A stretch of DNA of 64,000 bases, taken from the NCBI GenBank assembly GCA_002898375.1, contig BEIN01000003.1:91449-155448 (forward strand), read 5' to 3'. A model generated the notes under the pieces. That model saw nothing but the letters and a program-made list of their open reading frames with translations, searched no databases and had not been told where the DNA came from. The DNA comes from a bacterium HR37 (GTDB lineage Bacteria > Desulfobacterota_D > UBA1144 > Nemesobacterales > CSP1-2). Shown one piece after another: positions 26,006 to 34,752 of the stretch; position 1 is the stretch's first letter, and each line of letters begins with the position of its first letter. Made by a program: the position numbers and the translations under genes.

Positions 26006-26208
26006 CTATGAGTCCTTTTCTTTTTTCTCTTTCAGGTTAAAAACAATAAGTGTAGCTATTATAGTTAGCCATATAAAAAACAGATAAAACACAGACACCG
26101 GTGCTCCCAAAACTAGGTTTGGTTTATTAAAAATGCTAAGTATTGGCCAGCTTAAAAAAGCAAAAAAGATTGCAAAAGTTACTATCCAGAGCTCTTTTTT
26201 TACCCCAT
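26006..26208 (-). pseudogene. CbrX-like small membrane protein, frame disrupted at its start
   Basis: An open frame of 68 codons ends one base before the kinase start. It encodes a head KKELW, a hydrophobic segment VTFAIFFAFLSWPIL, a second segment SVFYLFFIWLTIIATLIVF and a charged tail, typical of small proteins paired with SSS-type symporters and with CbrX of pseudomonads. The frame has no ATG, GTG or TTG before KKELW. An ATG at 26208 followed by GGGG would enter this frame only if one more G were present. Either the G-run has lost a base in this genome or assembly, or initiation is unconventional. Position and two membrane segments make the gene convincing; the state of its start is uncertain. 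Confidence 0.6.
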
Positions 26209-26251
26209 CACTTAATGATTATAAAAACCCCATATTCAAGATACAACCCCT

Positions 26252-26665
26252 TTAGTTGAGGGAAAGCTTTACGAAAAGCTTGTCAAGAACCGGAAACAGG
26301 GTTCTAACATCAAGTTCCACTTGATTTAGGGTCTCCGGGTATTTAAAAGGTAGTTGTGCTTCTTTTACCCCATACCTCACTGAGAGTTCATCTGCTACGT
26401 TCTTCTCAACGGTTGCTCGTTTTAACCTTTCTGGGTCTTCTAGGATTAACTCTATTATAAGATCACTTAACCTCTCTATAGCCATGGGTATCTGATACAG
26501 ATCTTTACAATACGGTTCTTCTGGGGAGCCAAATACTATGTCAAGTTTCTTAAGCGCCTTTACAAGCTCACTAGTTTCAATCCATACCCTCATGTAATGG
26601 GTTTTGTTATCTATTTGAATTGGAAGAAAAGCCTCATAATGTCCCAGGCTTAGATAGTAAGACAT
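26252..26665 (-). CDS. Uncharacterised 137-residue protein
   Basis: I do not recognise it. It is soluble with no signal peptide and no cysteine cluster. The first half is strand-rich (YLSLGHYEAFLPIQI, THYMRVWIETSELV) and the second helical (RLSDLIIELILEDPERLKRA, DVRTLFPVLDKLFVKL). GGAGGGATGAGGTT precedes the ATG. It lies between lipA and the CbrX-like frame on the same strand with short gaps, so it may be read with the CbrA-CbrB genes. Confidence 0.6.
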   Translation of the reverse strand: MSYYLSLGHYEAFLPIQIDNKTHYMRVWIETSELVKALKKLDIVFGSPEEPYCKDLYQIPMAIERLSDLIIELILEDPERLKRATVEKNVADELSVRYGVKEAQLPFKYPETLNQVELDVRTLFPVLDKLFVKLSLN

Positions 26666-26745
26666 AACCTCATCCCTCCTTTTAATGAGGCTTTTACAGA
26701 TTATATCAGATTTGTAAACCCGGATTAAAGGGGAACGAGCTGGTT

Positions 26746-27684
26746 TTAGCAGGCCTTTTCTTCTCTCTCAAATTTTATTACGTGCTTTTCTGCATGGTAT
26801 GAACTTCTTACAAGTGGTCCAGCCTCTATATGTGGTATTCCTATTATTAGCTCACCGTACTTCTTTAAGGATTCAAACTCAACAGGGTGATAGTACCTTA
26901 CCACCGGAAGGTGATCTATTGTAGGACGCAGATACTGTCCTATAGTTACTATATCGCATCCAACCCTTTTTAAATCCCAAAGGGTTTCAATTACCTCCTC
27001 TAGCTCTTCTCCGAGTCCAACCATTATACCGGATTTTGTAAGAAGCCCCTTGTGGCCAAGTTCCTTTGCCTTCTCTAAGATTCTAAGTGACCATTCGTAT
27101 CTTGCTTGAGGTCTTACAGCACGTATGCGGCCTGACTCCGTTCTTACGGGAAGTCGGTATAGCCTTGGAACTGTTTCTATGTTGTGGTTTAAAACATCTG
27201 GTCTGGCATCTAGAACCACTTTAAGGGCATTTATATCGCCCTTAAAATCCGGTATGAGAACCTCGATTTTTACCCCAGGTGTGTACTTTCTTATTCTTTT
27301 TATGGTTTCGGCAAATATGATAGCGCTTTCGTAGTTTTTGTCATCCCGATTTACAGAGGTTATAACTATATGGTTTAGATAAGCTTCTTTAGAAACCAGC
27401 TCTCTTACAGCATGTGCAACCCTTTCTGGCTCATCCCAGTCTATGTCTCCGCCCTTTCCGGTTTTAACCGCACAGAACCCACAGCTCCTTGTACAGGTAT
27501 CCCCAAGGATCATAAAGGTTAGTGTCCCTGCTCCCCAGCACTCTCCTATATTTGGGCATCGGGCTTCTTCACACACAGTATGGAGGTTTAGGGTTCTTAC
27601 AAGGTTCTTTAAGTGGTTGTAGTTTGCTCCCCCTGGAACCTTGGCTTTTATCCAACCGGGTTTTTTAAGTATCTGCATATCCAT
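26746..27684 (-). CDS. lipA: Lipoyl synthase
   Basis: A 312-residue radical SAM enzyme that inserts two sulfurs into octanoyl groups on lipoyl-domain lysines. The auxiliary cluster motif CX4CX5C is in VCEEARCPNIGEC near residues 36-48, and the radical SAM motif CTRSCGFC is at about 63-70. The closing RSSYHAEK serine ligand region is present. Length is normal. No octanoyltransferase gene is adjacent. In this window the only visible lipoyl acceptor is the PAS-GcvH fusion at 14450-15307. Confidence 0.95.
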   Translation of the reverse strand: MDMQILKKPGWIKAKVPGGANYNHLKNLVRTLNLHTVCEEARCPNIGECWGAGTLTFMILGDTCTRSCGFCAVKTGKGGDIDWDEPERVAHAVRELVSKEAYLNHIVITSVNRDDKNYESAIIFAETIKRIRKYTPGVKIEVLIPDFKGDINALKVVLDARPDVLNHNIETVPRLYRLPVRTESGRIRAVRPQARYEWSLRILEKAKELGHKGLLTKSGIMVGLGEELEEVIETLWDLKRVGCDIVTIGQYLRPTIDHLPVVRYYHPVEFESLKKYGELIIGIPHIEAGPLVRSSYHAEKHVIKFEREEKAC

Positions 27685-27718
27685 AGTTTAAAGCAAGTTA
27701 TTAAGAAAAAAAACAGTA

Positions 27719-28060
27719 TTATTTTGCCATGTTGTCTGCTTCCTCGGATGAGGAAGATTGAGCAGGGGAGACCTGGGTTTCTCTTTTTTGCTGTAGCTCC
27801 TTTATTATTTTGTTTTTCTCCTTTATTTCCCCTCTCATGGATGCTGCATAAAAAGCGCCCCATATAACTGCAAATACTACGCCAATTAGAAAGGATGCAA
27901 CTATAAGTAGCAGATTGGAGGTTATATAAGGACCTATCTGGTAAAAACCAAGATTGAGTTTTAATTCAAATTGATGGGTAAAAACCTCCTGGTTCTGTAT
28001 AATAAGTACTAGAGCTAGTACAAAGAGTAGAGCAAGAATAATTATCTTTATAAACTTCAT
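27719..28060 (-). CDS. lapA: LapA/DUF1049-type membrane protein
   Basis: A 113-residue inner-membrane protein. It has an N-terminal hydrophobic segment (IIILALLFVLALVLII), the QNQEVFTHQFELKLNLG block, a second segment (SNLLLIVASFLIGVVFAVIWG), and a cytoplasmic coiled-coil tail ending in a Ser/Gln-rich stretch. This is the layout of LapA, which with LapB tunes lipopolysaccharide synthesis in enterobacteria; LapB is not adjacent. Its start overlaps the HIT gene stop by four bases, so the two are coupled. Confidence 0.8.
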   Translation of the reverse strand: MKFIKIIILALLFVLALVLIIQNQEVFTHQFELKLNLGFYQIGPYITSNLLLIVASFLIGVVFAVIWGAFYAASMRGEIKEKNKIIKELQQKRETQVSPAQSSSSEEADNMAK

Positions 28061-28554
28061 ATCTCACCTCTCGTTTCGTTGTTTTTTATTTGCTGGGATA
28101 GCTTAATATAGGTTTGGTCAAGATACTCAGGCATTACTTTTACATCTCCTATAACCGGCATGAAATTTGTATCTCCATTCCATCTCGGCACTATGTGAAA
28201 GTGGATGTGGTCTTCAATACCTGCTCCTGCAACTCTTCCTATATTCATTCCTATGTTAAACCCATCAGGATTTATAGCCTTTAGAATTTCCGTGGATTTA
28301 ATTATAAGGTTCATAAGCTCTAGCTTTTCCCCATCTGTTAAGTGAGCAAGCTCTTTTATGTGTCTATACGGTACCGCCATGAGATGGCCGTTTGTGTAGG
28401 GATAGCGATTCATAATAATAAAACCTGTTTTCCCTCTAAAGAGGATGAGGTTTTCTCTGTCTCTTGTTTCTTTTGGCTTTTCACAAAATATACAGCCCGC
28501 TTCTTTTTCCTTCGTTATATACTCTATTCTCCAAGGAGCCCATATAACTTTCAT
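28057..28554 (-). CDS. HIT-family nucleotide hydrolase or phosphorylase
   Basis: A 165-residue histidine-triad protein. It has the head WAPWRIEYI and CIFC pair near residue 21, NRYPYTNGHLMAVPYRH, and the active-site triad HIHFHIVPRW near 117. The WAPWR start and the length match the bacterial Ap4A phosphorylase-like branch. It acts on nucleoside phosphates or dinucleoside polyphosphates. It lies two bases after sppA and overlaps lapA. Confidence 0.88.
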   Translation of the reverse strand: MKVIWAPWRIEYITKEKEAGCIFCEKPKETRDRENLILFRGKTGFIIMNRYPYTNGHLMAVPYRHIKELAHLTDGEKLELMNLIIKSTEILKAINPDGFNIGMNIGRVAGAGIEDHIHFHIVPRWNGDTNFMPVIGDVKVMPEYLDQTYIKLSQQIKNNETRGEI

Positions 28555-28556
28555 TG

Positions 28557-29444
28557 CTACTGTATTATATCAACCAGATAGAAAAGTCCAAAACCCTTAA
28601 TTGGCAAAGAGGTATATGAGGATATATCTCCTATAAAACTGGAGAGAAGGTAGTCTATAAGCCGGGTCTTGGGTTTGGGATAATATACCACATCTGGTTC
28701 TTTCTCTTTTATCCCTCCCATGTTTGCTGCTATACGAATTGCATCGCTTAAGGTTCCAAAATCATCTATTAGCCCCAGATCTCTTGCCTGTTCCCCTGTA
28801 AATATCCTTCCATCCGCGATTTTATTAATATCTTTTAGCTCTATTCCCCTTCCTTTGGCCACAGCAAGCTTAAACTGAGAGTGAACGTTATCTATAAGCC
28901 CCTGTATGTATTTTTTTTCCTCTTCCGTCATCTCTCTAAATGGGGAGCCTACGTCTTTAAACTCCCCGCTTTTTACGGTTTCGACATCTATTTTTGCCCA
29001 CCTTAGAAGTTCTTCGTAGTTTACAAACTGAGCAACCACCCCAATGCTTCCGGTAATTGTTCCTGGGTTTGCAAGTATTTTCTTTGCTGCACAGGCTATA
29101 TAATAGCCACCTGATGCACCTATACTTCCAAGGCTTGCAACAACTGGCTTGGTTTCAGAAATCTTCTGCACTTCCCTGTATATCTCCTGGGAGGGGCCAA
29201 CTGCTCCACCGGGGGAGTCTATACGCAAAACAAGGGCTTTAATGCTTTCATCTTTTTTTATCTTTGAGAGGCTCTCAAGGTATGAGTTTGGGTCTAGGAT
29301 AACCCCTTCTATTCTAAGTACTGCAACCCTTGGACCGCGTGAAAGTGCATCTTCTTTAGATAGGATTACTCCAAGACCAACGCCTGTTATAAATGCAAAA
29401 AACAGGAGGGTAAGTACGATAAGTGCGGTAAGAATGCCTCTCAC
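28557..29444 (-). CDS. sppA: Signal peptide peptidase SppA, S49 family
   Basis: A 295-residue single-domain membrane serine protease that clears signal-peptide remnants. It has one N-terminal membrane anchor (residues 5-28), the nucleophile serine in GSIGASGGYY near 110, and the general-base lysine in ETVKSGEFKDVGSPF near 160. This is the short, Bacillus-like form. The GTG start is preceded by AAGGA inside the end of rpsA, eight bases after that gene, so it is read with the ribosomal protein. Confidence 0.9.
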   Translation of the reverse strand: MRGILTALIVLTLLFFAFITGVGLGVILSKEDALSRGPRVAVLRIEGVILDPNSYLESLSKIKKDESIKALVLRIDSPGGAVGPSQEIYREVQKISETKPVVASLGSIGASGGYYIACAAKKILANPGTITGSIGVVAQFVNYEELLRWAKIDVETVKSGEFKDVGSPFREMTEEEKKYIQGLIDNVHSQFKLAVAKGRGIELKDINKIADGRIFTGEQARDLGLIDDFGTLSDAIRIAANMGGIKEKEPDVVYYPKPKTRLIDYLLSSFIGDISSYTSLPIKGFGLFYLVDIIQ

Positions 29445-29451
29445 TTGTTTT

Positions 29452-31134
29452 TTATCCTTTTACCAGGGATTTTAGCTTGTCTCCAACCACATCTCCAAGT
29501 TTTACCGAAGCTTCACCTTGAGAGGATAAAAAGCTTGAGACCCTTTCTTTCTCAACCCACTCCTCGTATTTTTTCTTGCTGAGGATAACCTGGCGTTTTT
29601 TGTTATCAAAACCCACTATCTGTGCAGTTACTGAATCTCCGGGTTTAACAATCCTTGCTATGTCTCTGTTTCCTTCTCTTGTAAATTCGGATGCTTTTAT
29701 GATGCCTTCTATCCCGTTTTCTAACTCCACTGTCACCTTTCTATCCCCTACCTCCGTAACCTTTCCTGTAAGTATGGTTTCACCGGCTTTCCAGTTCTTT
29801 AGAGCCTTTTCCCATGGGTCTTCTGTAAGTTGCTTTATTCCGAGCTTGATCTTTCTGTTCTTTGTATCTACATTAAGGACTACAACGTTTATTTCATCTC
29901 CTGCCTTAAATTCTTCAGCGGCATTTACCTTTCCCGTCCATGATATATCGGATGGGTGTACAAGTCCAACAAGCTCCTCCTGGACCTCTACAAAAACCCC
30001 TCTATCAGTGACCTCTTTTACTTTTCCCTTAACTACTGTTCCGGGTGGATTCTTTTCCTTAAATAGTTCCCATGGGCTTTGCTCAATCTGTTTAAGGCTA
30101 AGTGCTATTCTTCTCTTATCAGCATCAACCTCAAGCACAACTGTCTCTACCCGGGTTCCAACGCTTACTATCTCCTTTGGGTGTCTAAACCTCTTTGTCC
30201 ATGTTAACTCCGATGAATGAACCAGCCCTTCGACTCCAGGTTCAAGTTCCACAAATACCCCGAAGTTGGTTACAGAAACCACCTTTCCCCTTATCCTTGT
30301 TCCAGGTTTGTATTTTTTTGCTGCCAGACTCCAGGGGTCTGGTTTTGTTTGTTTTAGACTAAGGGTTATTTTGTCGTTTTCAAGCTTTATAACCTTTGCC
30401 CTGATCTCCTCACCCTGAGAGACCAAATTGCTGGGGTGTTTTATCCTTCCCCAGGATAGTTCACTTATGGGAATAAACCCCTCAACCCCTCCTCCAAGAT
30501 CCACAAAAACCCCCTGGTCAATTAACTTCACCACATTTCCCGTAACCGTCTTTCCCTCTTTAAGGCTTGATAGAACCTTTTTCCTCTCAATTTCTCTTTG
30601 CTCCTCCAGAAGGCTTCTTCTGGATAGTACTATTGAGTTGTCCGAGAGTTTTATGATTTTTGCCTCAATGACCTTGCCAACAAACTTATCCAAGTTGCCC
30701 TGGGGACGAAGATCAAGCTGAGAAGATGGTATAAATGCCTTTATTTGAACACTTTCCCCTATATCGGCAATAAGCCCGCCCTTTACCTTCTCCAGGATTC
30801 TAGCGCTAACCGATTTGCCCCTTTGGTATACCTGCTCTATTCTCTCCCACTCTTTTATAAGATCAACCCTTTTCTTTGATAGCCTTGGGAGTTCTCCCCT
30901 GCTACCCCATCGCTCAAGCATTACCTCAACTTCATCTCCAACCCTAACCTTGAGTTCCCCTTCTTTTCCGTAAAACTCATCTAGGGAAACAATACCCTCG
31001 GATTTAAAACCAAAATCTACAAACACGTACTCGTTGTCGATGGAAACAACTCTACCCTTAAACACCTTTCCCTTATCAGGAAGGTTTATGCTATCCTCTA
31101 CAAGCTCTTCAAAGCTTTTTTCTTCTGTATTCAT
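29452..31134 (-). CDS. rpsA: 30S ribosomal protein S1
   Basis: A 560-residue protein with six S1 RNA-binding repeats, visible as successive G-x-V-x-x-V-x-x-G-x-F-V blocks at roughly residues 20-90, 105-170, 190-260, 275-345, 360-430 and 450-520. The third to fifth repeats are the most typical (DQGVFVDLGGGVEGFIP, TNFGVFVELEPGVEGLVH). It recruits messenger RNA to the small subunit, which may matter here because several genes have weak or no ribosome binding sites. It lies in the conserved order aroA-cmk-ispH-rpsA. Confidence 0.95.
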   Translation of the reverse strand: MNTEEKSFEELVEDSINLPDKGKVFKGRVVSIDNEYVFVDFGFKSEGIVSLDEFYGKEGELKVRVGDEVEVMLERWGSRGELPRLSKKRVDLIKEWERIEQVYQRGKSVSARILEKVKGGLIADIGESVQIKAFIPSSQLDLRPQGNLDKFVGKVIEAKIIKLSDNSIVLSRRSLLEEQREIERKKVLSSLKEGKTVTGNVVKLIDQGVFVDLGGGVEGFIPISELSWGRIKHPSNLVSQGEEIRAKVIKLENDKITLSLKQTKPDPWSLAAKKYKPGTRIRGKVVSVTNFGVFVELEPGVEGLVHSSELTWTKRFRHPKEIVSVGTRVETVVLEVDADKRRIALSLKQIEQSPWELFKEKNPPGTVVKGKVKEVTDRGVFVEVQEELVGLVHPSDISWTGKVNAAEEFKAGDEINVVVLNVDTKNRKIKLGIKQLTEDPWEKALKNWKAGETILTGKVTEVGDRKVTVELENGIEGIIKASEFTREGNRDIARIVKPGDSVTAQIVGFDNKKRQVILSKKKYEEWVEKERVSSFLSSQGEASVKLGDVVGDKLKSLVKG

Positions 31135-31146
31135 TACCGCACTTCC

Positions 31147-32004
31147 TTAAATTTTCTGAAGTCCTTCCAGTATGTCTTCTATAATCCATGAGGGGGTTGA
31201 TGCCCCCGCCGTTATTCCTATGGTTTTCCCATCTAGGTTAAGTCCTAGAGAGTTGATCTCATCAAGGGTTTCTACCTGGTAGGTATTTGGATTGACCTCA
31301 TGGCAGAGCTTTGCGATCTTTGTTGTGTTTGAGCTGTTTTTCCCCCCTATAACTATCATTACGTCAACCGACTTTGCAAGCTCTACAGCCTCACGCTGCT
31401 TGTTAAATATGTCATCGCAGATAGTATTAAATACCTTTATCTCCTCGGTGCTCCTTGCAAGGAACTCATCAACAACTTCACGGAATTTATCAAATGCAAT
31501 TGTGGTTTGGGCTACAACCCCTACCTTTCTTTTTGCAAACACCTCAGGTGGTATTTCAGATTTGCCGGATACAACTATTACCCTTTCAGGGTCTGCATAG
31601 CTTCTGGCACCTATTATCTCTGGATGGTTCTTATCACCAACTATTACCGTAAAGTAACCCTCTTCCGTAAGTTTCCTTACCGCATACTGTAGCTTTTTAA
31701 CAATAGGGCAGGTTAGGTCAACAACGTTTAGTCCTCTTTTCTTTGCGGTATCAACTGTTCCAACAGGTACCCCATGAGCACGTATGATAACTGTTCCTTC
31801 ACTGGGTGCATCTTCGAGCTTTTCAACCACCTTTATGCCTTTTTCTTCTAAGCGCTTTATAACCTGGGGGTTATGGATTATAGGTCCTAAAGAGTGAACC
31901 CTTTGATCAGCTTTGCTCTCTATAACTTCGAATGATTTTCTTAAGGCCCTTTCAACACCAAAACAGACTCCTGCAGTTTCTGCCAGTATAATTTTTTTAA
32001 CCAT
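31147..32004 (-). CDS. ispH: 4-hydroxy-3-methylbut-2-enyl diphosphate reductase
   Basis: A 285-residue iron-sulfur enzyme for the last step of the non-mevalonate isoprenoid pathway, giving isopentenyl and dimethylallyl diphosphate. The three cluster cysteines are in AGVCFGV near residue 14, DLTCPIV near 99 and NTICDDIF near 197. The conserved HGVP and TTKIAKLC segments are present. It overlaps cmk by eight bases and precedes rpsA by 12, a common gene order in bacteria. The deduced length is normal for the LytB/IspH family. Confidence 0.95.
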   Translation of the reverse strand: MVKKIILAETAGVCFGVERALRKSFEVIESKADQRVHSLGPIIHNPQVIKRLEEKGIKVVEKLEDAPSEGTVIIRAHGVPVGTVDTAKKRGLNVVDLTCPIVKKLQYAVRKLTEEGYFTVIVGDKNHPEIIGARSYADPERVIVVSGKSEIPPEVFAKRKVGVVAQTTIAFDKFREVVDEFLARSTEEIKVFNTICDDIFNKQREAVELAKSVDVMIVIGGKNSSNTTKIAKLCHEVNPNTYQVETLDEINSLGLNLDGKTIGITAGASTPSWIIEDILEGLQKI

Positions 32005-32686
32005 TTTTTTTCTTTAGTGCCTCCATTGCATTTAGAATCTTCTCTACAACCTCTTCCACGGAAAGACCTGTAGTATCTATTATTACAGCATCCTTGGCAG
32101 GATGCAAGGGTGCCTCACTGCGCTCCATATCCTGCCTGTCCCTTTCTTCTATCTCCCTTTTAACCTCTTCCATATCTATATCCATACCCATCTCTTTTAA
32201 CTGAAGCCACCTTCTCTTTGCTCTCTCTTCCAGTTGGGCATCAAGATAGAACTTGAAGTCAGCTTCAGGAAACACGTAGGTTCCCATGTCCCTTCCCTCA
32301 ACAACTATATTTCCGCCCCTTCCCATCCTTCTCTGCATAACCTTAAGGATATCTCTTACTACCTTCTTTGTTGCAATTTTAGAGGAAAGACGTGATATCT
32401 CAGGCTTTCTAATTTCCTCCGTTACATCTTCTTCGCCAAGAAATACCCTTAGTTTACCTTTGTCATCCCTTTTAAAGGATATATGTGCTTCAAGAAGAAG
32501 GGCTTTTAGCTCTTTCTCATCATCGATATTTATACCTCTTCTCTGTGCAAGGAGTGCTACTGTTCTATACATTGCTCCGGTATCTATGTAGTTAAGATTT
32601 AGTTTCTCTGCTATTGCTTTTGCCACAGTACCTTTCCCTGCACCTGAGGGACCATCTATGGTAACAACTACTCCCTTTCTTCTCAT
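31997..32686 (-). CDS. cmk: Cytidylate kinase
   Basis: A 229-residue kinase that phosphorylates CMP and dCMP with ATP. It has the P-loop GPSGAGKGT at about residues 12-20, the DTGAMYRTVAL nucleotide-binding motif, EGRDMGTYVFPEADFKFYL, and the lid region KDAVIIDTTGLSVEEVV. It overlaps aroA by four bases and ispH by eight. The gene set aroA-cmk-ispH-rpsA is a frequent operon. Confidence 0.95.
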   Translation of the reverse strand: MRRKGVVVTIDGPSGAGKGTVAKAIAEKLNLNYIDTGAMYRTVALLAQRRGINIDDEKELKALLLEAHISFKRDDKGKLRVFLGEEDVTEEIRKPEISRLSSKIATKKVVRDILKVMQRRMGRGGNIVVEGRDMGTYVFPEADFKFYLDAQLEERAKRRWLQLKEMGMDIDMEEVKREIEERDRQDMERSEAPLHPAKDAVIIDTTGLSVEEVVEKILNAMEALKKKNG

Positions 32687-34011
32687 TCTATCTGGCTCTT
32701 TGTACGCTCTCTTAGTCTTCTTATAAGCTCAAAAAAACCGGGGAAAGAGACTGATACACAGTCTGCATCTTCAATTTCTGTGGTTCCTTCTGCTCTTGTT
32801 CCGGCAACTGCAAGTGCCATTGCTATCCTGTGATCTCCCCAGCTTGAGCACCTTGCTCCCCTGAGGGTTCCTCTGCCCTTTATAACCATGCCGTCTTCAA
32901 GCTCTTCAATATCTGCACCTAGCTTTTTAAGCTCTGTTGTCATTGCCTTTATACGATCCGTTTCCTTAACCCTTAGCTCTTTTGCATCTCTTATTATGGT
33001 TGTTCCCTCTGCAAAGCAAGCAGCAACTGCAACTACCGGTAGCTCATCTATTGCCCTGGGAATTATCTCTCCCTTTATCTCTGTTGGTTTTAATGTACTG
33101 GATTTAACAAAAACATCCCCAACAGGCTCACCACTTTCTTCCCTTTCGTTTAGGATCTCTATTTTCCCTCCCATGTCCCTTAGGATCTCTATGATCCCTG
33201 TTCTTAGGGGGTTTATTCCAACCCCTTTTATAAGGAGTTCGGAACCAGGATTTATAAGTGCTGCAACCATAAAGAAGGCTGCTGAGGAGATGTCGGCAGG
33301 TACCGTTATCTCTCCACCTTCGGGATCCCTTCCTCCTTTTATCCTAACAGCGCTATCCTTTCTCTCCACGTCTATTCCAAGGTATGAGAGCATTCTTTCG
33401 GTATGGTCTCTTGTGGGTATTGTCTCAATTACCTCTGTCTCTTCTCCCAGGTAGAGACCTGCAAGGAGAATTGCGGATTTTACCTGAGCACTTGCTACGG
33501 GTAAATGGTAGCTTATTGCTGAGAGTTTACCTCCTTCTATTGCCAGAGGTAGCCTTTTTGCATTTTCTCTACCAGATATTTTTGCTCCCATAAGCTTTAG
33601 AGGAACTACAACCCTCTCCATTGGACGGGCTTTAAGGTATCTATCCCCCGTTATTACCGAAAAGAAACCCTGAGGGCTTAGAAGCCCTGTGAGTAATCTT
33701 GCAGTGGTTCCTGAATTTCCTGCATCTATAACATCTTCAGGCTCTCTAAGACCAAATAGCCCTTTCCCCTTGATCCTTACTATTTCGGGGCCAATTTGTA
33801 TTGAAACCCCAAGCATTCTCAATGCATTGACCGTAGAGAGGGTATCATCGCATTTAAGAAAACCCCTTACTGTGGTTGGTCCCTTCGATATGGAGCCTAA
33901 TATTATAGCCCTATGGGAGATAGACTTATCCCCTGGGAGGGTAATCTCTCCCGTAAGGGAAAAACCACCACCCTTTATAATTTCTATAGACACGAGATTT
34001 AAAATTACCAT
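32683..34011 (-). CDS. aroA: 3-phosphoshikimate 1-carboxyvinyltransferase (EPSP synthase)
   Basis: A 442-residue shikimate-pathway enzyme that joins phosphoenolpyruvate and shikimate 3-phosphate. It has LPGDKSISHRAII near residue 26, the DAGNSGTTARLLTG block near 95, RPMERVVVPLKLMGA, and the C-terminal KETDRIKAM and GDHRIAMALAVAG motifs. The ATG at 34011 has no obvious ribosome binding site, giving about ten residues more than usual before the core; a GTG seven codons on is an alternative. It is first in the minus-strand housekeeping run. Confidence 0.95.
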   Translation of the reverse strand: MVILNLVSIEIIKGGGFSLTGEITLPGDKSISHRAIILGSISKGPTTVRGFLKCDDTLSTVNALRMLGVSIQIGPEIVRIKGKGLFGLREPEDVIDAGNSGTTARLLTGLLSPQGFFSVITGDRYLKARPMERVVVPLKLMGAKISGRENAKRLPLAIEGGKLSAISYHLPVASAQVKSAILLAGLYLGEETEVIETIPTRDHTERMLSYLGIDVERKDSAVRIKGGRDPEGGEITVPADISSAAFFMVAALINPGSELLIKGVGINPLRTGIIEILRDMGGKIEILNEREESGEPVGDVFVKSSTLKPTEIKGEIIPRAIDELPVVAVAACFAEGTTIIRDAKELRVKETDRIKAMTTELKKLGADIEELEDGMVIKGRGTLRGARCSSWGDHRIAMALAVAGTRAEGTTEIEDADCVSVSFPGFFELIRRLRERTKSQIE

Positions 34012-34054
34012 CTATAGGGTAAAGATACAAGGATTGGTTCGTCAGTAAGGTGTG

Positions 34055-34663
34055 CTAGAGCTCTAATGACCTGTAGCTTGGTCTGGATTTTAGCCTTTCT
34101 ATCCAGCCCGCTACGTTTTTAAGTTCCGGGGAAACTTCTATTCCGAGCGTATCAAAGAGTGCAATCCTTGGAACAAAGGATATGTCTGCTAGGGTAAAAT
34201 CTCCAAGAAGGTAGGGGCGCCCTTCTAGCTCTGTGTTTAGTCGTCGAAGGTATCTTTCAAGCTCCTTTTTGCTTTTTTCTATAAGCTCTAAGTCTCTTTC
34301 CCCTTCGGGCTTAAAGTTTAGCTCTGCGTATATGTTAAACCAGGGGACATGAAAGTGAGACTCGCAGAAATCAATAAGTATCCTTGCTCTTGCCCTTTGC
34401 TCGGGAGTTGATGGCATAAGGGGAGGATTTGGATACTTCTCATCAAGGTACTCGTTTATTATGGATGATTCGTATATTACAACTCCGTTATCAACAAGAA
34501 CCGGTACCTTCCCGTAAGGGTTTAGTCTTAGAAACTCTTCCTTTTTCTGCTCTTTCTTTTTTAGGTCTACCACTATCCTTTCGTACTGTATTCCCTTTTC
34601 AAAAAGGGTTATCCTTACCTTTCTGCAAAAAGGACACTGTGGATAGTCATAGAGCTTTATCAT
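34055..34663 (-). CDS. Glutathione S-transferase family protein with a CPFC motif
   Basis: A 202-residue GST-fold protein. The thioredoxin-like half (1-80) begins MIKLYDYPQCPFCRKVRITL, with a glutaredoxin-like C-P-F-C at 10-13 where most GSTs have Tyr or Ser. The conserved VPVLVDNGVVIYESSIINEYL follows. The helical half runs from 90 to 202. The start at 34663 has AGGAGG eight bases upstream; the longer open frame to 34909 has no such signal and is not GST-like. It may catalyse thiol transfer or protein deglutathionylation, as omega-type or Cys-GST enzymes do. Confidence 0.85.
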   Translation of the reverse strand: MIKLYDYPQCPFCRKVRITLFEKGIQYERIVVDLKKKEQKKEEFLRLNPYGKVPVLVDNGVVIYESSIINEYLDEKYPNPPLMPSTPEQRARARILIDFCESHFHVPWFNIYAELNFKPEGERDLELIEKSKKELERYLRRLNTELEGRPYLLGDFTLADISFVPRIALFDTLGIEVSPELKNVAGWIERLKSRPSYRSLEL

Positions 34664-34752
34664 AAAAAGTGCCTCCTGTTGTGATTGCTTTTTTATGTAT
34701 AATTTACCTTTCTTTGAGGAGAAAGGAAAAGCATTTAGGAGAGAAAACGCAT

